Source of the DNA: JABDIY01 sp963751955
GTDB lineage: Bacteria > Actinomycetota > Acidimicrobiia > Acidimicrobiales > SZUA-35
Assembly (NCBI GenBank): GCA_963751955.1
Contig: CAVVWM010000008.1
Span: forward strand, 195,302-259,301
Direction of reading: 5' to 3'
DNA length: 64,000 nucleotides
In this document: piece after piece, positions 19,147 to 28,068 of the stretch
Layout: each line of letters begins with the position of its first letter
Numbering within the stretch: the first letter of the stretch is position 1
Notes under the pieces: generated by a model
The model's input: the letters and a program-made list of their open reading frames with translations, nothing else
Databases searched by the model: none
Told to the model about the DNA's origin: nothing
Position numbers and translations under genes: made by a program

Positions 19147-19326
19147 TCAGTCGAGTGGGTCGAGATCCCCGAACCTGAGGTCCAGGTCAGGGGCCTCGCT
19201 CGATCCAGCGGCGTAGATCTCGGGGATTTCCTCGACCTGGTCCCAGCCGAGCGCGTCGGCGATTCCGATCATTGCCGCCATCACGATCGAACCTTTGTGT
19301 CGCTGCTTTGGGAGCAGTTCGGCCAT
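19147..19326 (-). CDS. small hypothetical protein
   Basis: 59 residues from ATG 19326: MAELLPKQRHKGSIVMAAMI, then an acidic C-terminal half ending DLDPLD. The codon pattern (G/C in third positions) and a clean start and stop support a real small gene, but no domain is recognised and no strong ribosome site is seen. It is convergent with the VOC gene. Confidence 0.45.
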   Translation of the reverse strand: MAELLPKQRHKGSIVMAAMIGIADALGWDQVEEIPEIYAAGSSEAPDLDLRFGDLDPLD

Positions 19327-19407
19327 AGGACCCAGAGTAGATGCGCGTGCATCGATACGGTCTTCAGCTGCCCTGACCGGTGTAGCAAAGGTCACGCTTG
19401 CTGGGTG

Positions 19408-19447
19408 TTTACTTTTGCAAGCATCCGGCGATATACTTTTGTTAGCA
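19408..19447 (+). promoter_or_regulatory. promoter candidate with 14-bp direct repeat
   Basis: TTTACT (19408-19413) and TATACT (19432-19437) are spaced by 18 bp, a plausible sigma-70-type pair. A near-identical 14-mer occurs twice here: TACTTTTGCAAGCA at 19410 and TACTTTTGTTAGCA at 19434, with starts 24 bp apart, so a repressor or activator may bind on one DNA face. The region is conspicuously A/T-rich for this window and sits about 70 bp before the abundant-looking structural gene. Confidence 0.45.
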
Positions 19448-19504
19448 CTCAGCAAAGAGGCTCGGTGCCCCCATATAACCCGCCCTCTAAGGAGCGAATG
19501 CACC

Positions 19505-20065
19505 ATGGAAATCACCACCACCATCAACGAACGAATCGACACTCTGAACGCCCGTCTCGACGAAGTTGAAAAAGACCTTCCCGCAGTACCCAAGGCGGCC
19601 CTCCGCCTGAACCGTGCCGTGACCGAGCGAGTGTTTGACGGCAGCGGCCGTGTCGGCAGCGTTGTCGTGGAGACCTTCGAAGACCTCACCGAGGCTGCGA
19701 ACAATACCTACAAGTCCATCACCAAGAACGCCCAGTTTGATGTTGACCGGTTCGTAGATGCTGCAACCAAGTTGGCCGAGGACACATTCGAATTCGCCAC
19801 TTCCAGCGTCAAGACCGTCGCTGGTCAATTCGGAGTAGCCGTTGACAAGGCCGAGGGGGCAGTCGTCAAGACCAACACCTCTGTCGCCAAGTCCGTCAAC
19901 AAGACCGCCAGGAAGGTCGAAGCTTCCGAGATCAAGGCCGAGAAGAAGGCCCTCACCAAGAAGACCAAGGCCGAGCTGTACGAAATGGCCAAGGGCCTCG
20001 ACGTCGACGGCCGGGCCACGATGAGCAAGGGTGAACTCGTCAAGGCTCTCGCCGCCAAGGGTTAG
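19505..20065 (+). CDS. phasin/histone-like coiled protein with Rho-N-like C-terminus
   Basis: 186 residues from ATG 19505, with AAGGAGCGAATG upstream. Residues 1-115 are amphipathic helix (MEITTTINERIDTLNARLDE...), reminiscent of phasins or other particle-coating proteins. Residues 115-150 are Lys/Ala-rich (KSVNKTARKVEASEIKAEKK), as in histone-like tails. The C-terminal 36 residues (TKKTKAELYEMAKGLDVDGR...SKGELVKALAAKG) match the SAP-like N-terminal Rho domain often appended to actinobacterial nucleoid proteins. It is probably an abundant DNA- or granule-associated protein. A good promoter and terminator flank it as a single-gene unit. Confidence 0.65.
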   Translation: MEITTTINERIDTLNARLDEVEKDLPAVPKAALRLNRAVTERVFDGSGRVGSVVVETFEDLTEAANNTYKSITKNAQFDVDRFVDAATKLAEDTFEFATSSVKTVAGQFGVAVDKAEGAVVKTNTSVAKSVNKTARKVEASEIKAEKKALTKKTKAELYEMAKGLDVDGRATMSKGELVKALAAKG

Positions 20066-20086
20066 AAAACCATCACGTCCCCCTCC

Positions 20087-20118
20087 AAGGAACCGCACGG
20101 ACCGCCGTGCGGCTCCTT
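20087..20118 (+). terminator. strong hairpin after the phasin-like gene
   Basis: CCGCACGG-ACCG-CCGTGCGG forms a perfect 8-bp stem with a tetraloop, extended below a single mismatch by AAGGA/TCCTT, 13 pairs in total. It begins about 20 bp after the stop codon. There is no long T tract, which is common for actinobacterial terminators. Confidence 0.75.
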
Positions 20119-20170
20119 CGCGTGCGGGTCTTTCAAACGTGGGCGGGAGGCGACGGTATGCTGGTCCGCG

Positions 20171-21143
20171 CTAGTCGAGCACGTGTTCGGGGTTCGTGGC
20201 GATCCACTCGAGGGCGTCGACGGTTCGGTTTCGTCGTAGCCGACCGGCAATCGGACCAGGGCCGGCTTCGGACCGGAAGAACACCTCCCATGCGTGGTAG
20301 CCCCGGAGCGCCATCGGATCGGACCGCAGCACCTCGGCGTAGGCCGACACCGCATTCGACGTAGTACTCGGAGTTGTTGTAGCCCCGAACAGCGCTCGGC
20401 CATGTCGTCGGGACCACCCCTGGCACGCAGGTACACTGGCCGCACCGATGATCGCATCCCGATCGATGGTTGGATCGCCCTCACAGCACTCCTCCCAGGT
20501 CGAGGGGAGGAACTGCATCGGTCCCGTCGCACCGGCGGTCGACAGACCCTCGATCCGCCCCATCCTGGTTTCGATCAGGTTGATCGCCGCCAGGTACTCC
20601 CAACCGATTCCGGTCGCCGCTTCTGCAGCCCTGTAGTACCCCAGGAGTTCGGCCGGCGGCAGAGGCGCCTTGATCCGCCATGCGGGCAGGTTTGCGCTGA
20701 GCGCTCCCGTCGAGGTCAGCTCCGAGAGCTCTCTCCTTGCTGCCCAATTGCGTTCGATGGCCAAGCCAGCCGAGGGGTCCGCCTCGGCGAGAACACGCTC
20801 GGCCCACTCCTCGTTGGCGGCGAGATGCCGGTAGAGGCGTTGCTGGCGACGGCCCCAGCTCGCTCTCTCATCGCTCGACCGATTCTGGGAGCGGACCATC
20901 TGCTCGGCCTGCGAGAGCTCCTCACTGAGTTCGGCAGCGTTTGCGGGCAAGGGCCGTTCCTCTGGCGCCCTGGCTGACACGGTCGTTCTTGGCAGGGTTG
21001 TCGGAGGAGCAACGGTTGTGGTCGGTGTCGAGCTCGTCTCCACTCCGACCGAATCCATTTTGGGCGCGCTCGACAGGCTCCGATGTGCAAGCGCCCACGA
21101 CAAGGGCCAGACAAAGAAGGTTTGTGAGTGCGGTGGCTTTCAC
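20171..21143 (-). pseudogene. lytic transglycosylase lipoprotein with four frameshifts
   Basis: The protein begins in one frame with lipoprotein signal MKATALTNLLCLALVVGACT (ATG 21143). It switches frame at the T4 run 21058-21061 into a Thr-rich linker and the SLT domain: AINLIETRMGRIEGLS contains the catalytic Glu, then GATGPMQFLPSTW. Between about 20437 and 20357 the conserved SLT segment is scattered over three frames: VYLRARGGPDDMAE in one, AVRGYNNSEYYV in another, NAVSAYAEVL back in the first. Three one-base insertions restore the original frame, so the ORF stays open but about 27 residues are scrambled. Either a low-quality stretch of assembly or a decayed gene. The intact protein would cleave peptidoglycan outside the membrane. 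Confidence 0.75.
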
Positions 21144-21257
21144 GCCCCGCAGTTCACCACAGGATGAACCTCCCTCAACGTCAGGTTGAGGTATCGCGCG
21201 GTTTGTCTCGCGGGTCGAATACTCTTAAGGAACGGGCCCGTGGGAGGGAGAGCGCGG

Positions 21258-21602
21258 ATGATTCCAGACATCGATCGACTCCGGGCTCGTCGTTGGCTGA
21301 ACGATCTCAACCAGGAACGGCGCGATGGGGCTCAAACCCACTTCGAGTACGACCTCGTGATCGGCTCCTCCACGATCGAACTCATCGAGCGACACAGCGA
21401 CCTCGTGCTGTCGCTGGTCCGATTTCGCTATATCCATACCCAGTCGTCCTGGCGCGTTCAGCAGCAGACCCGGGATGGCAAGTTCAGGGCGATTCCCTCC
21501 ATGCCGGTCACGCCCTATCTGGCTGAACTTCTCGACGATGTAGCCAGCGTGCGGCAGACCTTCATCCCCTCGCTTCGTCGAAACACCGATCTACTGGTCT
21601 AG
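21258..21602 (+). CDS. small conserved-looking hypothetical protein
   Basis: About 114 residues from ATG 21258, preceded by GGGAGGGAGAG. It starts MIPDIDRLRARRWLNDLNQE and looks like a soluble alpha/beta protein without signal or membrane segments. No family recognised. The divergent gene is the lytic transglycosylase; the ABC ATPase follows after about 40 bp on the same strand and may be co-transcribed. Confidence 0.6.
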   Translation: MIPDIDRLRARRWLNDLNQERRDGAQTHFEYDLVIGSSTIELIERHSDLVLSLVRFRYIHTQSSWRVQQQTRDGKFRAIPSMPVTPYLAELLDDVASVRQTFIPSLRRNTDLLV

Positions 21603-21640
21603 GGGCCGGCTGTGCCGTACCCTCAATCCGGGGGACAGGA

Positions 21641-22480
21641 ATGGCTCACCGCATCAACCTCAACCAAACTCAAGCACTACTTCAGGCTCAGGTCGATGCG
21701 CCTCTGTTCCTCGACCCTGCACAAGATCTCGCCGTCAACGTAGCCGTTCGTGCCCGTGGACTATGCAAGTACTATGGCCCTACCCCGGCGGTCGCCGACG
21801 TCGATCTCGACGTTGACTACGGCGAGGTCGTAGTTGTAATAGGAGCCAGCGGTTCGGGAAAGTCAACGCTGCTGCGTTGTCTCAACGGATTGGAGTCCTT
21901 GACCGCCGGCGAACTGTTCGTTCTCGGTCAGAAGGTCGAGGACAACGACTTGGTACGCCATCATCTGAGACGGCGGTGTGGCATGGTGTTTCAGGATTTC
22001 AATCTGTTTCCTCTGTTGTCGGTCGAACAGAACGTCTCGATCGCCCAACGTCTGGTGAAGGGTCGCTCAGCGGTCGAGGCGAAGGAGCGAACGATGGTCG
22101 CCCTCGAGCGCGTGGGTATGGGGCGGCATCGAAAGAAACACCCCGCTCAACTTTCTGGGGGCGAACAACAGCGGGTGGCGATCGCGCGAGCTTTGTGTAC
22201 CGACCCCGAGCTTCTACTGCTCGATGAGCCAACCGCGTCGGTAGACCCGGAACTGACCAAGGGGATCATGGAACTCGTTGCCGAAATCGCCGCTACCGAC
22301 GTAACCGTCGTCATCGTCAGCCACGATATGCCCTTTGCCCGAGCCGCTGCCGACCGCCTGGTGTTCCTCCACGATGGGCGAGCGGTCGAAGCCGGCCCCG
22401 TTGAGCAGGTGTTGGTCGAACCACGGCACCCCCTCACCCAGGCGTTCATCGAGCGGGCCCGGTTACTTCATCGCTGGTGA
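21641..22480 (+). CDS. ABC transporter ATP-binding protein, GlnQ type (orphan)
   Basis: 279 residues. Walker A is GASGSGKST (68-76), the Q-loop is MVFQDFNLFPLLSVEQNV, the signature is LSGGEQQR, Walker B is LLLLDEPT and the H-loop is IVSHDM. The pattern MVFQxFNLFPHLxVxxNV is that of polar amino-acid importers (GlnQ/HisP). A 34-residue N-terminal extension precedes the ABC domain. No permease or binding-protein gene flanks it, so it must work with subunits encoded elsewhere or have a different partner. Confidence 0.9.
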   Translation: MAHRINLNQTQALLQAQVDAPLFLDPAQDLAVNVAVRARGLCKYYGPTPAVADVDLDVDYGEVVVVIGASGSGKSTLLRCLNGLESLTAGELFVLGQKVEDNDLVRHHLRRRCGMVFQDFNLFPLLSVEQNVSIAQRLVKGRSAVEAKERTMVALERVGMGRHRKKHPAQLSGGEQQRVAIARALCTDPELLLLDEPTASVDPELTKGIMELVAEIAATDVTVVIVSHDMPFARAAADRLVFLHDGRAVEAGPVEQVLVEPRHPLTQAFIERARLLHRW

Positions 22481-22493
22481 CCAACCGCGGATG

Positions 22494-24767
22494 CTACGAC
22501 TTCATCGCATTCCATACCCGCTCGGGCGTAACCGGAATATCAACGTGGATGACCCCGAGATGGGCAAGGGCGTCGACGACGGCGTTCTGAACTGCCGGCG
22601 TTGACCCAATTGTCCCAGACTCTCCGATTCCCTTCGCACCGAGCGGATTGAGGGGAGTTGGTGTCTCCATAGGGATCCTGTCGAACATTCCGAACTCGGC
22701 GGCAGAAGGGATCCCATAATCCATGAAGTTGGCTGTGATCGGGTTGCCGTATTCGTCGTAGACGAACTCCTCCCACATGGCGTGGGCGATACCGGCGGCA
22801 ACGCCGCCATGCACCTGCCCGTCGACAAGCAATGGGTTGATGATGGTTCCGGCGTCATCGCATGCGACAAAGCGACGAATCTGAACAGCACCGGTTTCGA
22901 CGTCCACCTCGACGACGCACACATGGGCACCAAAGGGGAACGTGGCACCCGGTGGCTTGAAGTCGACTTCGCAGAACAGGCGGTCATTGCGCTCCGCCAA
23001 CGAGCTTGCAACGCGGCCCCAATCGACCGAGATCGACGGAGTGCCAACCACATGGAAGGATCCGGTTTCGGGGTCGAGAACGATGTCGCCGGGGTTGGCT
23101 TCCAAAACCTCAGCGGCAGCTGCTTTGGCTGCATCCACCACAGCCTCGGACGCCTCGACAACTGCGCTGCCACCCAACTGGAGGGACTTGGATCCGCCCG
23201 TGCCGCCACCCCGTGGCACTTCGGCGGTATCACCGTGGCGCACCGTGATCCTCTCGATTGGGATGCCGGTCCTATCAGATGTCAACTGAGCGAACGCCGT
23301 GTGGTGGCCTTGTCCGTGACTGGAGGAACCGGTTAGAACCAGCGCGGTTCCATCGGGGCGTACTTCCACGCTGCCGTATTCGCCGTTGCCCATCGGGTTG
23401 GTGATCTCCACATAGGTGGAGATACCGATCCCCAAATGGGAAGTGGCGGCCGGATCGGATCGTCGAGTGGCCTGCTCGGCTCGCAACGCGTGGTAGTCCG
23501 CCAGATCCAGCGCAAGATCAAGGGCACCCTCGTAGTCGCCCGAATCCATCGCCGCACCGGTTGAGGTGGTGAGGGGAAAGGCGTCGGATCGAATCAAGTT
23601 CCTTCTCCGCAGTTCCACCGGATCCATATTCAGTCTGGAGGCGAACACATCGAGCATTCGCTCCAGAGCGTGTGTTGCTTCAGGCCGTCCGGCGCCTCGG
23701 TAGGCCCCGACGGGCACGGTGTTGGTGATCACGCTCTTGCTCTCGAAACGGACGTTGGCGATGTTGTAGGGGCCCGAGGTCATGATGTTGGTGAAGAATG
23801 GCAGCAATGCTCCGATATCGGCGTAGGCCCCGGAATCTTGGATGACGTTGAGCGAGTAGTGGGTGATCGTTCCGTCGGCACGACCTCCCAGCACGCAACG
23901 GAACGAGGTGGCGCGACCGTGGACGAGCCCAACCATCGACTCACTGCGTGTTTCGGTCCAACGGACCGGCTTCCTGAGCTTCCTCGCAATGTGAGCGCAC
24001 ACTTGATCTTCGGGATAGTTGCCATTCTTGGCTCCGAAACCTCCGCCCACATCCGGACAGATCACTCGAACTTGGCTGGGATCAATGCCACACGCCCGGG
24101 CGAGTCCATCCCTGGTTCCGTGGGCACCCTGAGTGCTGCTCCACTGGGTCAAGTGATCGATCCCGTCGATCATCTCCCACTTCGCCACCGCCGCCCGAGG
24201 TTCGAGGGGCGCCGGCGCCATGCGGTGGTTGCGAAATTCGAGTTCCACCGTGATCTCGGCGTCGGCAATGAAGTCCCCCTCGTCCTGTTGGGCAGGAATC
24301 TGAAAGACCACGTTGGTTCCCGCCTCGGGAAAGATCACCGTGGAGCCCTCGGCCAGAGCATCCTCGGGTCGCAGGACCAGCGGTAGTTCGTCATAGTCGA
24401 TGACGACTCCTTCGGCTGCGTCGACCCCTCCTTCCCTGGTTCGGCTCACCACTGCTGCGATCGGCTCACCCACGTAGCGGACCACATCGCGAGCCAGGCA
24501 GCTTCGGGTCATGGCCTGGTTGAGCATTCCGAATCCGGGCGACATCGCTTCGACACCAAGGAGATCAGCTGTGAAGACGGCCACTACATCGGGGTGGGAC
24601 TCCGCGTCAGCAACATCGACGTCGGTGAGCGTGGCGTGGGGCATCATGCTGCGCACGAACGTGATGTGAAGAGCATCTGCCGGTGCCAGATCATCGACGT
24701 ACATCCCTCCGACGGTGAGGAGATCGGGGTCCTCGATGCGGGTCACCCTCGTGCCAATCATGCTCAT
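22494..24767 (-). CDS. CoxL-like molybdopterin hydroxylase large subunit (form II)
   Basis: About 757 residues from ATG 24767 (MSMIGTRVTRIEDPDLLTVG); an open frame to 24824 is less likely. It belongs to the xanthine oxidase/aldehyde oxidase/CO dehydrogenase large-subunit family, which binds molybdopterin cytosine dinucleotide. Visible family elements include GGGFGAKNG, VGAYRGAGRPE (the AYRGAGR active-site loop of form II enzymes rather than the AYRCSFR of true CO dehydrogenase) and the catalytic Glu region GIGESGTIGS near the C-terminus. The medium FAD and small 2Fe-2S subunits are absent from both sides. Probably an aldehyde or N-heterocycle hydroxylase rather than a CO dehydrogenase. Confidence 0.88.
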   Translation of the reverse strand: MSMIGTRVTRIEDPDLLTVGGMYVDDLAPADALHITFVRSMMPHATLTDVDVADAESHPDVVAVFTADLLGVEAMSPGFGMLNQAMTRSCLARDVVRYVGEPIAAVVSRTREGGVDAAEGVVIDYDELPLVLRPEDALAEGSTVIFPEAGTNVVFQIPAQQDEGDFIADAEITVELEFRNHRMAPAPLEPRAAVAKWEMIDGIDHLTQWSSTQGAHGTRDGLARACGIDPSQVRVICPDVGGGFGAKNGNYPEDQVCAHIARKLRKPVRWTETRSESMVGLVHGRATSFRCVLGGRADGTITHYSLNVIQDSGAYADIGALLPFFTNIMTSGPYNIANVRFESKSVITNTVPVGAYRGAGRPEATHALERMLDVFASRLNMDPVELRRRNLIRSDAFPLTTSTGAAMDSGDYEGALDLALDLADYHALRAEQATRRSDPAATSHLGIGISTYVEITNPMGNGEYGSVEVRPDGTALVLTGSSSHGQGHHTAFAQLTSDRTGIPIERITVRHGDTAEVPRGGGTGGSKSLQLGGSAVVEASEAVVDAAKAAAAEVLEANPGDIVLDPETGSFHVVGTPSISVDWGRVASSLAERNDRLFCEVDFKPPGATFPFGAHVCVVEVDVETGAVQIRRFVACDDAGTIINPLLVDGQVHGGVAAGIAHAMWEEFVYDEYGNPITANFMDYGIPSAAEFGMFDRIPMETPTPLNPLGAKGIGESGTIGSTPAVQNAVVDALAHLGVIHVDIPVTPERVWNAMKS

Positions 24768-24845
24768 GGTGGGGAACTGTACATTCGGGCCTCGCCGGTT
24801 CGCTGAACTTCGCAGCGGTCCCAACCGACGCGCTGCGCCGACGAT

Positions 24846-25433
24846 CTAGGTGCGGAACATCACGCTGATTCGAGGTTCTGCGTGGGCGACCTTGGGGATG
24901 CCGTGCTGGTGCGTTGCTTGAAACGTCCCGCCCATCACGAAAAGATCACCATGTCCGAGGGCCAAGCGGCGGGATGGACCCCCGTCGTCGGGTTTGACCA
25001 CCAAGGGCCGCCGCCCGCCCAACGACACGATCGCCACGATCGTGTCACCCGGGAGCGGCACACGATCCCTGTGAATCGCAACGCTGTCCTTTCCGTTGCG
25101 GTACCAGTTGGCTGAGACCGAGCGAATGCGGCGGCAGTAGTGATCTTCGAACCACCGCCGTAGATCTCGAAGCCCTTCGACCCGATGTTCGGGCGAGTCC
25201 GATACCCAGACCAGTCTGGGTACGTCGACTATCCGGTCGTACATCGGTCGGCGATCGGCCACCCATTCACCATTGAGCCTGAGTTGGTCGAACCATCGGT
25301 CTGCACCCGGCAGCCAACTGGGACAGTGATCGATCCACGCCCCGAAACCGAGATCGATCCGATCGGGGACCGCATGAATGTCGGGAAGAGTGGGTTCTCC
25401 CGATGACAGAAGATCGAGCTGCATTGCCGTCAT
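24846..25433 (-). CDS. AlkB-like 2-oxoglutarate/Fe(II) dioxygenase
   Basis: 195 residues from ATG 25433 (a second ATG at 25424). The Fe(II) triad is visible as HRD (H121, D123) and a later His in THQHGIPK, followed by the 2-oxoglutarate-binding arginines in RISVMFR at the very end. AlkB enzymes remove methyl lesions from DNA or RNA by oxidation to formaldehyde, which would join the one-carbon theme of the window, though that link is only suggestive. A much longer minus-strand open frame upstream overlaps the DinB gene and is not coding. Confidence 0.8.
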   Translation of the reverse strand: MTAMQLDLLSSGEPTLPDIHAVPDRIDLGFGAWIDHCPSWLPGADRWFDQLRLNGEWVADRRPMYDRIVDVPRLVWVSDSPEHRVEGLRDLRRWFEDHYCRRIRSVSANWYRNGKDSVAIHRDRVPLPGDTIVAIVSLGGRRPLVVKPDDGGPSRRLALGHGDLFVMGGTFQATHQHGIPKVAHAEPRISVMFRT

Positions 25434-25520
25434 CTCGACAGTGTATGCGAACGTATGTTCGGCTATCAAGGTCGTCCCTCGTGCCGGTCTTTCGGGGCGG
25501 CGGCGTGATTGGATGGTGCG

Positions 25521-26087
25521 ATGGATACTGATGCTCCTGCTCCGGGTAAGGCCGATGACAAAGACTGGACGTGGGTGCTCGAGCGCGCCTGCGACGAATG
25601 CGGTGCCACCGTCGCGTCGCTTTCGGTTCTCGAGATTGCGGCGCTGAACCGCCGTTGCGCCGACGGATGGATGGACGTCCTGAACCAGGATCGAGCTTGG
25701 GTTACCACCCGGCCCCAGCCGGACACCTGGAGCCCGCTGGAGTACGGATGTCATGTGCGTGACGTCTTCACCCTGTTTCTCGAACGGCTTGAACTCATGC
25801 TGACCGAAGACAACCCGACCTTCGCCAATTGGAACCCGAATGTCACCGCCGAGGCCGAGCGCTACGACCTCCAGGATCCCTCGGCCGTCGCGTCCGAACT
25901 GAGCGACGCTGCTCAAGCAATCGCCGGTCGCTTCCAGTCGTTGAGTGCCGACGATCTCGGCCGTACCGGCGCTCGATCCGATGGCGCTGGTTTCACGGTC
26001 GAGACCTTTGCTCGATATGAAATCCACGATCCGTTGCATCACCTGTGGGACGTATCCGGTATGTCCATGGTTGCCTGGACCTCCTAG
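25521..26087 (+). CDS. DinB-like family protein
   Basis: 188 residues. It shows WTWVLERACDECGATVASLS near the start, matching the actinobacterial DinB_2-like pattern (W-x-LExxC-x-ECG), then PQPDTWSPLEYGCHVRDVF and a late HDPLHHLWDV. The histidines fit the four-helix metal-binding fold of DinB/maleylpyruvate isomerase relatives. Possibly a thiol-dependent transferase. The PIG-L gene follows after 9 bp, and pairing of DinB-type and PIG-L enzymes is seen in mycothiol-related chemistry; that connection is an inference. Confidence 0.75.
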   Translation: MDTDAPAPGKADDKDWTWVLERACDECGATVASLSVLEIAALNRRCADGWMDVLNQDRAWVTTRPQPDTWSPLEYGCHVRDVFTLFLERLELMLTEDNPTFANWNPNVTAEAERYDLQDPSAVASELSDAAQAIAGRFQSLSADDLGRTGARSDGAGFTVETFARYEIHDPLHHLWDVSGMSMVAWTS

Positions 26088-26096
26088 ATTGGGGGA

Positions 26097-26821
26097 GTGC
26101 CACAACCACTGACCTCGGATCCACTGACAATCCTGAACATTGCGGCTCACCCTGACGACCTGGACTTCGGATGCGCGGGGACCACAGCCACCCTCACCGA
26201 TGTAGGTCACCGAGTGGTCTACTGCCTCGTGACCGATGGGCAAGCTGGCGGAACCGATCACACCATCAGTCGCGAGCGGATGGCGGAGATTCGGCGGGTC
26301 GAGCAAAAAGGGCGGCCAAGGTGGTAGGGGTCGAGGAGGTTCACTTCCTGGGATTTCCCGATGGTGCGGTAGAGGTGACGATGTCACTTCGCATGGAACT
26401 AACTCGGGTGATTCGGCTGGTGAAACCCGACAGGGTGGTCACACAGAGCCCGGTGCGCCAATTCGATCGGGTCTATGGCAGCCACCCTGATCATCTCGCA
26501 ACCGGCGAAGCCACGTTGTGCTCCATCTACCCCGACAGTCGCAACGAATTCGCACACATCCCGTTGAAGGCCGAGGAAGGCCTCGAACCACATTCGGTGC
26601 CTGAGACCTGGTTGATGGGGGGACCTGAGTCCAATCATTTCGTCGATATCACCGACGCCTACGAACGCAAGATCGAAGCACTTCTGTGCCACGAGAGCCA
26701 GATGGCCGATCCCGATCGCATTCCAGAACTGATACGCAGCTGGGGTGAGCGGATAGCCCTTCAGGGCGGCCTTCCCAACGGTCACTTGGCCGAGGAATTT
26801 CGTCGGATGAACACCCAGTAG
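26097..26821 (+). CDS. PIG-L family deacetylase (one homopolymer frameshift)
   Basis: Starts at GTG 26097. The first frame carries the zinc motif AAHPDDLDFGCAG (HPDD), then LVTDGQAGG and RRVEQK. It breaks at A5 (26305-26309); a sixth A continues as RAAKVVGVEEVHFLGFPDG in the other frame, through YGSHPDHLATGEATL (third zinc His) to the stop at 26821. The total of about 241 residues fits the LmbE/PIG-L N-acetylglucosaminyl deacetylase family, which includes mycothiol biosynthesis enzymes. The TAG stop shares its G with the GTG start of the MFS gene, so the downstream gene is coupled. Confidence 0.83.
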
Positions 26822-28068
26822 TGACCCTTCAGGCTTCGACGTCTGTCGAGCCCTCGTCGGTTCGGTCGGAGCGGGGCGTGATCGCCTACACCGCTTTCAT
26901 GGGTGTGTTGCTGGCGTTCGGCATCGACTCAGCCCTCCCGGCGTTCGGAGAACTCCGAACTGCCTTCGGCCTGGATCCGGACTCGAACAACATCTCGTTC
27001 ATCGTCACCGTCTACTTCCTCGGGATGGCCTCAGGCCAGCTTGTGGTCGGACCGGTGGCTGATCGATTTGGACGCCGGCCCATACTGCTGGCAGGTATGG
27101 GCCTGTACGCGCTGGGGGCGCTCGGCTCGATCCTGGCCCCAACGATCGAGCTGTTGTTCCTCTGTCGTCTGATCTGGGGCTTGGGGGCGTCGGCCCCTGC
27201 GGCGCTGCGGTCGGCTATCGCACGCGATCTCTACGCCGGCGATCAGATGGCTCGGGTGATGTCGATCATGATGGGCGTCTTCATGATGGGGCCTGTTCTG
27301 GCGCCGATCATCGGCGACGCCATTCTCCGGGTGAGCTCTTGGCACTGGGTCTTCGGTGCCGCCATTGTCCTCGCTGCACTACAGGTCACCTGGGCTCTTC
27401 GATTCGGTGAGACGCTGTCGGTCGCGAATCGCCGAGGTCTGAATCCAGCGGAAATTGCAGCGGGCTTCCGAGCTGTGTTCGGCAACCGGGTTCCCTTTGG
27501 CTACACGATGGCCATGACCTTCGGATCCGGTGGGTTCATTGTGTTCCTCGGCAGTTCACAACCCGTGATCGACACCATCTATGACCGAGGGGATCAGTTC
27601 TCGTTGTGGTTCGCACTTGCGTCGATCCTGATGGCAATCTCGTTCTTCACGGTGAATCGCTTCATCGTCCAGTACGGCGCGCATCGCGTCGCAGTGGTGG
27701 CGTCGTCGGGAACCATCTTGGCCAACGTTTTGATGCTCGCCATTGCCCTGGTCACCGACGGCGTACCGCCCTTTCTGATGTGGTTTCTTCTGATGGCGGT
27801 GGGCAACGCCCTCGTCACCCTCCTCACCCCCACCTGCTACTCGCTGGCGCTTCAACCCCTCGGCGACCGTGCCGGCATCGGATCGGGTGTGATCGGTTTC
27901 GTGAGCACGGCAGGCGGCTCGCTGTTGGCGGCAATCGTGGGCTCGATGATCAGTGACACCGTTCTGCCGTGGGCGCTGGGGTACGTCCTCTACGTCGGGA
28001 TCTGTGTGGCCTGGCTGGTATGGGCTGCGGGGGCGGAGCCGAGAACGCGTGATCAGGGGTCTATCTAG
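26821..28068 (+). CDS. Bcr/CflA-type MFS multidrug transporter
   Basis: 415 residues, GTG start sharing a base with the preceding stop. Twelve hydrophobic segments are apparent. The N-terminal pattern TAFMGVLLAFGIDSALPAF and loop motif GPVADRFGRRPILLAG are typical of the DHA1 Bcr/CflA group, exporters of antibiotics and small metabolites. It probably belongs to one unit with DinB and PIG-L upstream, and its 3' end overlaps uppP by 20 bp. Confidence 0.88.
   Translation: MTLQASTSVEPSSVRSERGVIAYTAFMGVLLAFGIDSALPAFGELRTAFGLDPDSNNISFIVTVYFLGMASGQLVVGPVADRFGRRPILLAGMGLYALGALGSILAPTIELLFLCRLIWGLGASAPAALRSAIARDLYAGDQMARVMSIMMGVFMMGPVLAPIIGDAILRVSSWHWVFGAAIVLAALQVTWALRFGETLSVANRRGLNPAEIAAGFRAVFGNRVPFGYTMAMTFGSGGFIVFLGSSQPVIDTIYDRGDQFSLWFALASILMAISFFTVNRFIVQYGAHRVAVVASSGTILANVLMLAIALVTDGVPPFLMWFLLMAVGNALVTLLTPTCYSLALQPLGDRAGIGSGVIGFVSTAGGSLLAAIVGSMISDTVLPWALGYVLYVGICVAWLVWAAGAEPRTRDQGSI

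Noticed and set aside
19441..19465. CIRCE-like half-site TTAGCACTC upstream of the phasin-like gene
   Set aside because: The second half GAGTGCTAA is missing at the required spacing; the sequence is part of a local direct repeat instead.
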